From assembly GCA_014379665.1 (NCBI GenBank), contig JACMLK010000272.1, forward strand, positions 1 to 10,294: a DNA stretch of 10,294 nt, in the 5' to 3' direction. Origin of the DNA: Saprospiraceae bacterium. GTDB taxonomy: Bacteria; Bacteroidota; Bacteroidia; Chitinophagales; Saprospiraceae. The notes below the pieces were generated by a model, which was not told the origin of the DNA, did not search any database, and saw only the letters and a program-made list of their open reading frames with translations. The position numbers and the translations under genes are program-made. Positions 1 to 8,401 of the stretch are shown piece by piece. Numbering within the stretch: the stretch's first letter is position 1; each line of letters begins with the position of its first letter.

Positions 1-824
1 ATATTTGCATACCAGATCAGCATGTACTGTGAAAACCAAAGATAAGTCCAGAATACACTTATGGCAAATAAATATTTTCCAAGATCGTGGATATGGTTAG
101 CATTAACCTGAGCATAATAACCACATGACTTAAGAAATATGATCAAAAGAATCGTCAATGCAATCATAGCAATAAAAGCACTGGCCGTAGAGTACCAGGC
201 AAACAGGGTGCTGTACCAATGTGCATCCACACTCATGATCCATTGCCAGATCATAGCCGCACTCGTAAATCCAAAAATTGGTAAAAATATCGCAGCATAA
301 ACCCTCAATGTTTTGTGTATTTTAAAAGTTGAATCTGCTTCTTTGTCTTCTTCTATAGATAGTGATCTGAATTTATGTGCGAAATAGGCCCAAACCCCTA
401 CCATTATAAGGGTTCCGAACATATACCAGTTTTTATTTAAAAATGATGATTTGCCTTTCAGAATCGGATCAGCTTCCACACTTGCTTCGTCTGCCCAATG
501 ATACAGGTGATGCCAGTGAAAATAGACACCCAAAGCCACGATCAGCATCAAACCAAGTCCGACAAGTAAAAATGAGGCATAAGCTTCCCATACTCTTTTG
601 AAAGTAGTATGCCAACCGGCATAAGCGGTAATACAGGCAGCAATAAAAAAAGCCGCTGTCAGAGATATCATAGTGAAAAATACAGAATTATGAAGAAAGT
701 TGGTCCAAAATCTGGTATGTAAACTGTCATCTCCCATCCAGGTCAGTATCATGCTTATTACACCAATTCCCATGGCTCCCAACAGGATATTCCGATGACC
801 GCTTGATAAGGTATATTGATTCAT
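1..824 (-). CDS. actF: ActF, NrfD-like membrane subunit of alternative complex III (3' end cut by window edge)
   Basis: Translating the minus strand from the ATG at 824 gives about 274 codons without a stop up to the window edge, so the C-terminal part is missing. I see about seven hydrophobic segments, near residues 12-30, 48-68, 82-101, 131-149, 174-193, 211-231 and 249-270. A His-rich stretch (YFHWHHLYHW, about 101-110) and the ending HDLGKYLFAISVFWTYLWFS followed by QYMLIWYAN are typical of ActF of Bacteroidota. ActF is a paralogue of ActC in the NrfD/PsrC family. In ACIII it is an integral inner-membrane subunit, proposed to help in proton movement or in holding the complex together. It starts 35 bp after actE, in the expected last place of the six-gene order. 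The identity follows from both sequence and position. Full-length homologues are around 400-470 residues from memory, so roughly 60 percent is visible. Confidence 0.93.
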   Translation of the reverse strand, partial: MNQYTLSSGHRNILLGAMGIGVISMILTWMGDDSLHTRFWTNFLHNSVFFTMISLTAAFFIAACITAYAGWHTTFKRVWEAYASFLLVGLGLMLIVALGVYFHWHHLYHWADEASVEADPILKGKSSFLNKNWYMFGTLIMVGVWAYFAHKFRSLSIEEDKEADSTFKIHKTLRVYAAIFLPIFGFTSAAMIWQWIMSVDAHWYSTLFAWYSTASAFIAMIALTILLIIFLKSCGYYAQVNANHIHDLGKYLFAISVFWTYLWFSQYMLIWYAN

Positions 825-859
825 ATTTTAAACTATTACTTTATTATTCAATCTTTTTT

Positions 860-1690
860 TTATTTATGAATGTCTCCTGTGCCATGCGCTTCTTTTGACA
901 TAAGCGTATCTTTAACTTCATGTACAATATGCATTTTCGCTTCAGCTTCTTTTTTTGAAAGAATCACAGCATAAGGAATTTCAATTTTATTAAGTGTATT
1001 TGATTTTTCACTATATTCCAGTTTCTTATTGGCAGCCTGCATGGAGCGGATGTAATGAATGACATTCCACCTTTCTCCATAAGATAACTTGTCAGCATAT
1101 CCTCCCATCAGATTCTTACCATACATGATAGCGTGATAATACCTTCCATTGCTTGCCATCGTCAAGGTATCACCCATAAAATTGGCCGGTTGAACAGGAT
1201 ATTTTCCACCGTCATCACGTACCAGATAACCGTCACCGTCTCCTTTTTCCCCATGACAAATAGCACACTGAATGTTATATAGCAATTTACCTTCTGCCAA
1301 TCCATTGCTGGTGATCGGATATGGATTATCTATAATCTCCGCTGCCGCTTTCGTTCTTTCTTCTTCCGTATCAGAATAATAATAAGGTACGCTTCCATTT
1401 GCTCTGTATGGGACTCCCCTTCCGGTTTGCTCCATAGATGAACCCGCAAACCCTCTCGCTATGGTGCCTGATACGGGTAAACGGGGTTGAACCATCTTAT
1501 GAAGTTCGTCTTCCGTACCCCAACGATTGTTGTAATAGTATCCATAGGTATTGGCTTCATAAGCCACAGAATGGGCCATGTCAGGCATATACTCACTGCC
1601 TGTCTGATTTCCTGTGGATGATTGACATGAACTCAATGATAACACTATAAGACCTAATAAACATCCAAAAATATGAAACTTAATATTCAT
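860..1690 (-). CDS. actE: ActE, monoheme cytochrome c lipoprotein of alternative complex III
   Basis: 276 residues. The N-terminus is a lipoprotein signal peptide with lipobox LSSC, so Cys22 should be lipidated and the protein anchored on the periplasmic side. One heme c motif, CAICH (residues 142-146), sits in a class I cytochrome c fold. Met195 in the context KNLMGGYADKL is a likely distal ligand, and the helix GERWNVIHYIRSMQ closes the domain. A long N-terminal region (23-130), rich in Tyr and Pro, precedes the heme domain, as in other ActE proteins. The role is electron transfer next to the ActA hemes, probably toward the electron acceptor. The gene lies 11 bp after actD and 35 bp before actF, so it is co-transcribed. 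The ATG at 1690 is chosen because it gives a complete signal peptide. No Shine-Dalgarno sequence is seen. The tail after residue 245 is charged and ends in His and Lys. Confidence 0.94.
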   Translation of the reverse strand: MNIKFHIFGCLLGLIVLSLSSCQSSTGNQTGSEYMPDMAHSVAYEANTYGYYYNNRWGTEDELHKMVQPRLPVSGTIARGFAGSSMEQTGRGVPYRANGSVPYYYSDTEEERTKAAAEIIDNPYPITSNGLAEGKLLYNIQCAICHGEKGDGDGYLVRDDGGKYPVQPANFMGDTLTMASNGRYYHAIMYGKNLMGGYADKLSYGERWNVIHYIRSMQAANKKLEYSEKSNTLNKIEIPYAVILSKKEAEAKMHIVHEVKDTLMSKEAHGTGDIHK

Positions 1691-1701
1691 TGTAATATTG
1701 C

Positions 1702-2226
1702 TTATATCGTTTTAGAATTTACCTCTGAAGCTCCGGTTGTCCTGAAAAACAATTCTGCCCTTTCTGTACTTACGGAAGATTTATCAAAAGCAATACAAAA
1801 TTTATCATCAGTAATTCTGTCATCAAGATAAGTATTGACCACTCCCGGCCCTAATCCGTTGATGACATAAAAGGTGACTGTCATTCCGATGGCTGAAAAC
1901 AACACTGTCGTTTCGAAGGTAATGGGTATAAAAGCAGGTACTGACCAATACGGTTTTCCACCAAAGATATTGGGCCAGTCTTTGGTAAATATCCAGGTCA
2001 TCCCCAGAAATGCTGTCAAAGTACCAATGGCTCCATAAATAAACCCTGCCTGATGCAATCTGGATTCTTCAAGTTTTAGCAAAGGGTCCAATCCATGTAC
2101 AGGAAATGGTGAATATACATCATAGATATCCATATGGTCGTCCACAGCAGTTCTTACTGCTCTAAGCAAATCTTCTTCATCATCGTATAATCCGAAAATC
2201 AATTCTTTATTATTAATATTTGCCAT
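1702..2226 (-). CDS. actD: ActD, DUF3341 membrane subunit of alternative complex III
   Basis: 174 residues, a normal size for ActD. The first half is a soluble region beginning ELIFGLYDDEEDLLRAVRTA, followed by IYDVYSPFPVHGLDPLLKL; this YSPFPVHGLD signature marks the DUF3341 family. Two membrane helices follow (about 60-80 and 100-123), joined by a Pro/Trp-rich loop, then a polar C-terminal tail with a Cys at residue 144. There is no signal peptide and no cofactor motif. In ACIII structures ActD is a small structural subunit that packs against the ActC/ActF membrane core; it has no known catalytic job. It sits 24 bp after actC and 11 bp before actE. The start at 2226 is followed directly by the conserved domain, and the leader is AT-rich without a Shine-Dalgarno site. 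Identification is firm from motif and position. Confidence 0.95.
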   Translation of the reverse strand: MANINNKELIFGLYDDEEDLLRAVRTAVDDHMDIYDVYSPFPVHGLDPLLKLEESRLHQAGFIYGAIGTLTAFLGMTWIFTKDWPNIFGGKPYWSVPAFIPITFETTVLFSAIGMTVTFYVINGLGPGVVNTYLDDRITDDKFCIAFDKSSVSTERAELFFRTTGASEVNSKTI

Positions 2227-2250
2227 TTTATAATAGGTTTCAAAAATTAA

Positions 2251-3663
2251 TTAATGTTTGTCCGAATGTCCGGCATGTTGTTGGCGTGGTACAGCATTTT
2301 CTCCAATGTACTGTTCCCCTGATGTTTTTAGTATAGCTTTGATTTCAGCTACGGCTACTACCGGGGCCACCCTCACAAATATGAGAAAACAGGTAAAAAA
2401 CAAACCAAACGTACCAGCATAAATTCCTATCTCCACCCATGATGGAGAGTATAGACTCCAGCTTGAAGGCAAATAATCTCTTGCCAGCGTGGTGGCTATG
2501 ATCACAAAACGCTCAAACCACATCCCGATATTTACCACTATAGAAAGGAAAAAAGTCAATGTGATATTTCTCCTCCATGATTTCTTCCAGAAGAATTGCG
2601 GAGATACGACATTACAAAACATCATGCCAAAATATGCCCACCAGTAAGGACCCAGCGCCCTGTTAAAAAATGCAAACTGCTCATATACATATCCGGAATA
2701 CCAGGCAATAAAGAGTTCTGTTAAATAGGCCACACCTACAATAGTTCCTGTAAGTAAAATAACTTTATTCATGGATTCAATATGCTCCACCGTGATATAA
2801 TCTTCCAGATGTAATACCTTCCTGGTGATGATCATTAAAGTCAATACCATGGCAAAACCGGAAAAGATGGCTCCGGCCACAAAATATGGTGGAAATATGG
2901 TGGTATGCCAACCGGGGATGACTGAGGTCGCGAAATCAAAACTTACTATGGTATGCACCGATAATACCAGTGGTGTAGATAAACCAGCTAATACAAGAGA
3001 CAATGATTCCCATCGCTGCCAGTGTTTTGCCGATCCCGTCCATCCGAATGATAGTGTGTTGTATATCTTTTTTCTCAATCCTTTAGCTCTGTCTCTTACT
3101 GTAGCGAAATCCGGAACCAATCCGGTATACCAAAATAAAAGCGACACAGTAAGGTAGGTACTGATAGCAAAAACATCCCACAATAAAGGGGAATTGAAAT
3201 TGGGCCACAGTGGTCCTCTGGTGTTTGGATAGGGCATGATAAACATAGCGAGCCATATCCTTCCCATATGTATCAACGGGAACAAACCGGCACACATTAC
3301 TGCAAATATGGTCATGGCTTCAGCCGCTCTGTTTACTCCCGTACGCCACTTTTGTCTAAACAATAATAAAATAGCTGAAATCAGTGTTCCGGCATGACCG
3401 ATCCCGATCCACCAAACAAAATTGGTGATATCCCATGACCAGTTAATCGTCCTGTTCACATTCCAAGATCCAATGCCAACCCAAATGGTCCAAAGGATAC
3501 AAAACATGCCAAATGTCAATACAGCCACCGATATGATAAAACCGATGACCCATTCTACATTTGGAGTCTTTTCCGTAGGTGAAATTAAATCCTCCGTGAT
3601 CTGGTGATACGTCTTATGACCTTTGATCAGGGGCTTTCTTAATGGACTTACAACAGCACTCAT
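2251..3663 (-). CDS. actC: ActC, NrfD-like quinol-oxidising membrane subunit of alternative complex III
   Basis: 470 residues, highly hydrophobic, with about ten predicted membrane helices starting near residue 37. It belongs to the NrfD/PsrC family of quinone-binding membrane proteins. Family features visible are the N-terminal segment HKTYHQITEDLISP, the helix with WWIGIGHAGTLISAILLLF (His90), the segment LFPLIHMGRIWLAMF (His132) and LLWDVFAISTYL (Asp163). A His/Asp pair on these helices is implicated in the quinol site of ACIII; assigning it to His132 and Asp163 is my inference. The expected role is menaquinol or ubiquinol oxidation near the periplasmic side, passing electrons to the iron-sulfur clusters of ActB. 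The C-terminus is His-rich and soluble. The gene is 40 bp after actB and 24 bp before actD. The ATG at 3663 matches the usual N-terminus. I see no internal promoter in the 40-bp gap. Confidence 0.96.
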   Translation of the reverse strand: MSAVVSPLRKPLIKGHKTYHQITEDLISPTEKTPNVEWVIGFIISVAVLTFGMFCILWTIWVGIGSWNVNRTINWSWDITNFVWWIGIGHAGTLISAILLLFRQKWRTGVNRAAEAMTIFAVMCAGLFPLIHMGRIWLAMFIMPYPNTRGPLWPNFNSPLLWDVFAISTYLTVSLLFWYTGLVPDFATVRDRAKGLRKKIYNTLSFGWTGSAKHWQRWESLSLVLAGLSTPLVLSVHTIVSFDFATSVIPGWHTTIFPPYFVAGAIFSGFAMVLTLMIITRKVLHLEDYITVEHIESMNKVILLTGTIVGVAYLTELFIAWYSGYVYEQFAFFNRALGPYWWAYFGMMFCNVVSPQFFWKKSWRRNITLTFFLSIVVNIGMWFERFVIIATTLARDYLPSSWSLYSPSWVEIGIYAGTFGLFFTCFLIFVRVAPVVAVAEIKAILKTSGEQYIGENAVPRQQHAGHSDKH

Positions 3664-3703
3664 TGTTTATATTTTGAATGTTATTTCTTAATTATAAAAT
3701 AAA

Positions 3704-6700
3704 TCACGCATCAAAAGATGTATCACGATTATTTACTTTCATGGTATAAGTAACTGATGATCTGACGTTTATCTCTTCCAATGCAATATAATTCAAAGGA
3801 GACTCAAGTTTTGTACTCAATATACTTTCTTTATTATTCATGTCCCCAAAGATGATGGCACCGGTAGGACATGAAGTCTGACAGGCTGTTTTTATATCCC
3901 CGTCCCTTAGCATCCTTCCTTCAGTCTTTGCAGTCAATTTTCCTTCCTGGATTCTTTGAACACAGAAACTGCATTTTTCTATCACCCCTCTTGACCTGAC
4001 AGTCACATCCGGATTTAACACCATCCTGGTAAGATTGTCTGCCATAAAAGGCGTACTCTCCTCGCTAAGTTTTGGTTGGTTAGCCGGCCATATATCAGCT
4101 TTTGTATAATCCAGCCAGTTAAATCTTCTGACTTTATACGGACAGTTATTGGCACAATATCTGGTTCCGATACATCGGTTGTAAGCCATTTGATTAAGAC
4201 CTTCTGAACTGTGATTGGTAGCATTGACAGGGCAAACATTTTCACATGGTGCATTATCACAATGCTGACACATCATCGGCTGATAGATGGTGTTTGGATT
4301 TTCCACATCTCCATAATAATATCTGTCTATTCTTATCCATGGCATTTCATGGTGTCTGGATACTTCACGTTTTCCAACCACAGGAACATTGTTTTCAGAC
4401 ATACAGGCAACCGTGCAGGCACCGCAACCAATACAGGCATTCAGATCGACGTGCATACCCCAGTGATGTCCGAGTTCATACATATGATCAAACCCGCGGT
4501 ATATTTGCTGCTCATTCAGATGCTGAGCTGCTTTTCTTCGCTCCTGAAGATGTTCTACACTATGTTTAAGGTCCTCGACATTAGATGTATAAATAACAGA
4601 TCTGTCGGTCAATGCTCCCTGAAATCCTTTAACTCCGGTGAAATAATCAAAAAACACCAGTGCTGCTTCATCAGCATTTATTTCCTGACCTGACTCTTTA
4701 TCTATACCACGCACCCCTATGGTATGGTGATACTGTACACAGGAGAATTGATCTTCTTTACCTGTTTTATCAGATACAGATACGGATGCATTATAATAAG
4801 CAGGTCCGTCTGGTGTGAGCGTCAGGCTTTCATTTATATTAATTCCCACATTCGAACCTGTATTGCCGGCATTTGTTCTGCCATAACCCAAAGCAATAGA
4901 AACAGTTCCGGGCATTTGACCGAATTGCTGGATGACAGGTACAGTGAATTTCTTTTCACCGATTGTCAATTCAACAAGATCACCATCAACCAGGCCTTTG
5001 AAACCTTCCATCGTTTTTACCCCGTCAAAATTAACGGGTACGGCCAGATAATTTCCCCATGAAGTCCTGTTCACAGGGTCCGGCATTTCCATCAGCCATG
5101 GATTGCCAGCATACTGACCATTGGCGAGTTGAATGGTTTCAAAATAGGATATTTCCATTTCGGATGAAGATGGACTTGTGATTTCTCCTGATATTTGTAC
5201 AGACGAATAAGCTGGACCTGATGATGAGGCTATATTTAAGACACCATCATGAATCGTATTATCCCAGAAAGATTGAAAGGTCGCAAAACCACTTTGCTTA
5301 GCAAATAATGAACTTTTCCATGCTTCTTTCAGATATTCATAATAAGGTTGTTCTTTAGTAAGATCTGCAATAGTGCTACCTGTCCAGATTAGAAGTGACA
5401 ATGCACCTTGTCTTGTATTGAACAAAGGTGATATCGTGGGCTGGATGATAGAGAAATGTCCTTTTTTGGCTTCCACATCTCCCCATGATTCAAGAAAATG
5501 GCTGTCGGGTGCTATGATGTCAAACAACGCCGTAGTTTCATCCGGGATAGAAGCAAATGATATCTTATTGGGTATTTTGGAGATATGCTCTGAAAACTCC
5601 TTTCCAAAAGGAGTATCATAGACCGGATTTGCGTGATTCAATATTAACAAATCTACTGTACCTGCTTTTATATCATCTACCAACGTTTTCAGCTCCTTAT
5701 CATTTCCTTGTCTTTGGTAAGAAGGTGATGCCGTATCTATGGTGCTTCCATAATTGCCTAATGCGTGATTGATGGCATTGACCATCAATTGTTCATTGAC
5801 ATTATTGGATGCGCTGACCACGAGAGATTTTCCCTGCGATGCTTTAAGTTCAGTGGCTACTTTTGAAAGGGATGATTTTGCTTTATCGTTCAATCCTGCC
5901 ACTGACATACTTCCACCGGTGATCTCATTATAAAGATGCGTCATTGCCACCCCTTGTTCGGATGGTCTTACCAGTATTCTGTTATCTGCGTTTGAACCTG
6001 TTAGCGACATATGACTTTCCACCTGAATGTGCCTTGACATAGTAGCTTTGGTTATATCATTTATTTTTCTTCCTTTGACATAGGCTGAAGCATATTCAAT
6101 AGGAGATATCCATGTTCCCAGAAAATCTGCATTAAAACTCACGATGACTTCGGCTTTATCAAAATGATATCCAGGTACCGCTCTTTGTCCGAAATTCTTT
6201 TCATTGGCATCCAACAAAGCTGAACAGGAAACCGGATCATAAGTCACTACCTTGCTGCCCGGGTATTTAGCCGTAAATTCCGCCATGGCTTTTTTAGCCG
6301 AAGGGCTCAATACCGTATGGGTCAGTATCCGTATATTTTTTGAAGTCTGCAATGCAGTAGACATTATTTTATCTACATCTGCCCATTCCATATCTTTCCA
6401 GTTAGTTCCGTCCTTCATTTTTGGTCCGGTATATCTGTTGGTATCATATAGGCTTAGGACTGCAGCCTGCGCTCTGGCGGATGTACCTCCACCAGTGATG
6501 GGAGACAGATCATTTCCTTCGATTTTGATAGGTCTTCCTTCTCTGGTTTTAACCAGTATCGGACAATAGTCTCCCCCGTTTACAAAGGTAGAAGCATAAT
6601 AATTGGCAACGCCGGGGACAATCTGATCAGGCTTTACCACATAAGGGATAGCTCTTTTGATCGGAATATCACAACCTGCGGCCACAGTAGCTGCCCCGAG

Positions 6701-6871
6701 TCCAAAACCAAGAAATTTAAGAAAATCTCTTCTGTTGCCGGAAAGATGGCCGGGCATGTCTGCATATTCCACGTGATCCTCAGCAAATTCCTTTGTGGCA
6801 GTCTCCATAAAATCAGATTCCCTTGTAAGGTCTTTCTGTCCTATCCAAATATTGTCTATCTGCTTTTTCAT
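3704..6871 (-). CDS. actB: ActB, molybdopterin-oxidoreductase-like plus iron-sulfur subunit of alternative complex III
   Basis: 1055 residues from the ATG at 6871. This start gives the usual ActB N-terminus (NIWIGQKDLTRESD) and a 55-bp gap to actA; the first in-frame ATG at 6961 would add 30 unrelated residues and overlap actA. A Tat-type motif GNRRDFLKFLG (Arg47-Arg48) ends in a lipobox-like VAAGC (Cys67), pointing to export as a folded lipoprotein. Residues about 75-790 resemble molybdopterin oxidoreductases, but the Cys set that would bind the N-terminal [4Fe-4S] cluster is missing, as expected for cofactor-free ActB. Residues about 800-1055 form a PsrB-like ferredoxin half: Cys813/816/819/823, Cys868/871/876/880, Cys900/906/910 and Cys967/970/997/1001. 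Thr903 replaces one ligand Cys in CIGTRYCANNCP, the known mark of a [3Fe-4S] cluster. The role is electron transfer from ActC to the ActA hemes. Confidence 0.96.
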   Translation of the reverse strand: MKKQIDNIWIGQKDLTRESDFMETATKEFAEDHVEYADMPGHLSGNRRDFLKFLGFGLGAATVAAGCDIPIKRAIPYVVKPDQIVPGVANYYASTFVNGGDYCPILVKTREGRPIKIEGNDLSPITGGGTSARAQAAVLSLYDTNRYTGPKMKDGTNWKDMEWADVDKIMSTALQTSKNIRILTHTVLSPSAKKAMAEFTAKYPGSKVVTYDPVSCSALLDANEKNFGQRAVPGYHFDKAEVIVSFNADFLGTWISPIEYASAYVKGRKINDITKATMSRHIQVESHMSLTGSNADNRILVRPSEQGVAMTHLYNEITGGSMSVAGLNDKAKSSLSKVATELKASQGKSLVVSASNNVNEQLMVNAINHALGNYGSTIDTASPSYQRQGNDKELKTLVDDIKAGTVDLLILNHANPVYDTPFGKEFSEHISKIPNKISFASIPDETTALFDIIAPDSHFLESWGDVEAKKGHFSIIQPTISPLFNTRQGALSLLIWTGSTIADLTKEQPYYEYLKEAWKSSLFAKQSGFATFQSFWDNTIHDGVLNIASSSGPAYSSVQISGEITSPSSSEMEISYFETIQLANGQYAGNPWLMEMPDPVNRTSWGNYLAVPVNFDGVKTMEGFKGLVDGDLVELTIGEKKFTVPVIQQFGQMPGTVSIALGYGRTNAGNTGSNVGININESLTLTPDGPAYYNASVSVSDKTGKEDQFSCVQYHHTIGVRGIDKESGQEINADEAALVFFDYFTGVKGFQGALTDRSVIYTSNVEDLKHSVEHLQERRKAAQHLNEQQIYRGFDHMYELGHHWGMHVDLNACIGCGACTVACMSENNVPVVGKREVSRHHEMPWIRIDRYYYGDVENPNTIYQPMMCQHCDNAPCENVCPVNATNHSSEGLNQMAYNRCIGTRYCANNCPYKVRRFNWLDYTKADIWPANQPKLSEESTPFMADNLTRMVLNPDVTVRSRGVIEKCSFCVQRIQEGKLTAKTEGRMLRDGDIKTACQTSCPTGAIIFGDMNNKESILSTKLESPLNYIALEEINVRSSVTYTMKVNNRDTSFDA

Positions 6872-6926
6872 GAATATATTAAGATTAATACTTTCTAAAC
6901 TTAAATGATAAAAGATATATTGACAT

Positions 6927-8366
6927 TTAATAATGGCATTTCTGACATTCCAGACCACCAATATCAGATACAGTCACTTTTGTCCTTTTCCCTGATTCCA
7001 ACTCTTCGTGGTATCTGGTATAATTTGCGTAATAAGGATTTTCCTTAAATTTTACCTCCGTTTGTCTGTGGCAATTGATACACCAACCCATGGACAACGG
7101 TGACATTTGTTTGACTACTTCCATATCCTGGACCTGACCATGACAAGTCTGACACGCTACCTGACCAACAGTCACATGTTGTGAATGGTTAAAATAGGCG
7201 TGATCCGGAAGGTTATGAATCCTTACCCACTCGATCGGTCCCTGAATTTTTTTCTTCTGATCATTGGTAAGTGATTTTTTGATATTTGCCCATTGCTCAT
7301 CCACCACTTTTTGACCATCATCATTCAATACCGCCAGTTCTTTTGATTTTATATATTCATCACCTATCCATTTGCTATAAATAGTTTTGATTTCTTCTTC
7401 AGATTTACTTTCGTACTTCTCTATGTAGGTATTTGATGTAGGGTCATATCCTATGGAAGCATATATTTTAGTAATCTCTGCTGTGCCGTACTCCGTACCG
7501 ACTTTTATGGCCCTGTGACAATTCATACAGGTATTGGCAGATGGGATTCCTGAACTTTTAGATCTTCTGGCACTATCATGGCAATACTGACAATCTATCT
7601 TATTCACACCGGCATGGGTCTCGTGTGAAAATTTGATGGGCTGGTCGGGTTGGTAACCTTCCTGCCTTCCGAGATTAGTAGATTTATTGACGGTCGTGTA
7701 CGCACCCAAAACGATCAAAGCAAATATCAGAAATGTAATCACACCTTTTGAAGTCAGGATCTGAGCTATGGTTTTCTTTTCGGTATAAGTCCCTTCTCTG
7801 GCAGATGCGATCTGGTTTAAGTTTGAAATGATTTTTGTAAGAAGCAGAGACAAAATGATAAGTACCCCAAGAATAATAAGATACAACGGCATTTTGCTTT
7901 TCTCTTCTACAGGAGCTCCGGTACCCTGAGCAGCCGCAACCGGCTGACCATAGGTCTTATCATACACCCCATTTACATATGCAAGTACACTGCCTATCTC
8001 GTCATCTGTAAGTTTGTCAAAAGTAGTCATGACAGTAGGCTTAAACTGATTCCAAAGCTCAACGGCCCTTGGCTGGCCAGCTTTGATAGAACCCTGAGAA
8101 TTTCTGATCCACGCATATAAAGCCGCATCATCTGCCCACCTTGATTGTGAACCCCCTAAAGCAGGTCCTGTGGCGGCAGTCCTCATATCTTTGGAGTGAC
8201 AAGACGCACAGTAATTTTTAAAAAGTACTTTCCCTGCATCCGGGCTTACTTCTGCTGACATGGAGATAGCAAACCACATTAGGAAAATTGTTGCTATTAA
8301 CTTGATTTTTAGATGCTTGTAAATCACCATTGGTATATCTTTATTAATCCTGAAAGTAATCAGCAT
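6927..8366 (-). CDS. actA: ActA, six-heme cytochrome c subunit of alternative complex III (monoheme domain fused to pentaheme core)
   Basis: 479 residues. A signal peptide ends near SMSA (residue 38). Domain 1 (about 40-135) is a monoheme cytochrome c with CASCH at 53-57 and a TGPALGG segment. Then come two membrane helices (about 159-180 and 205-224) separated by a Lys-rich stretch. The C-terminal pentaheme domain has CQYCH 259-263, CMNCH 280-284, CQTCH 405-409, CINCH 429-433 and CQKCH 474-478, one residue before the end. This fused layout is usual in Bacteroidota. ActA passes electrons from ActB toward the oxidase. The loop between hemes 3 and 4 is long and highly charged (about 290-378) and holds an apparent insertion. 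It is the first gene of the operon, behind a promoter at 8402-8432. Start choice is uncertain: the ATG at 8330 (Met13) would give a tighter 26-residue signal peptide, MVIYKHLKIKLIATIF onward. Neither start has a Shine-Dalgarno site. Confidence 0.95.
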   Translation of the reverse strand: MLITFRINKDIPMVIYKHLKIKLIATIFLMWFAISMSAEVSPDAGKVLFKNYCASCHSKDMRTAATGPALGGSQSRWADDAALYAWIRNSQGSIKAGQPRAVELWNQFKPTVMTTFDKLTDDEIGSVLAYVNGVYDKTYGQPVAAAQGTGAPVEEKSKMPLYLIILGVLIILSLLLTKIISNLNQIASAREGTYTEKKTIAQILTSKGVITFLIFALIVLGAYTTVNKSTNLGRQEGYQPDQPIKFSHETHAGVNKIDCQYCHDSARRSKSSGIPSANTCMNCHRAIKVGTEYGTAEITKIYASIGYDPTSNTYIEKYESKSEEEIKTIYSKWIGDEYIKSKELAVLNDDGQKVVDEQWANIKKSLTNDQKKKIQGPIEWVRIHNLPDHAYFNHSQHVTVGQVACQTCHGQVQDMEVVKQMSPLSMGWCINCHRQTEVKFKENPYYANYTRYHEELESGKRTKVTVSDIGGLECQKCHY

Positions 8367-8401
8367 GATTGCAATAAAAATGATAAAATATTAAAATTCC
8401 A

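Noticed and set aside
3083..3295. Minus-strand frame of 70 codons inside actC
   Set aside because: It is in another frame of the conserved ActC sequence and shows no family features.
4211..4693. Plus-strand open frame of 160 codons opposite actB
   Set aside because: It lies antisense to the conserved iron-sulfur half of ActB and has no recognisable domain. It is a shadow of the real gene, as are the other plus-strand frames at 4246-4569, 4724-5062, 2825-3157, 5373-5621, 6252-6569 and 9026-9289.
3704..6871. ActB as a molybdenum or tungsten oxidoreductase
   Set aside because: The first half resembles that family, but the N-terminal cluster cysteines are absent and the neighbours are the full ACIII set. 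ActB proteins are known to lack the molybdenum cofactor.
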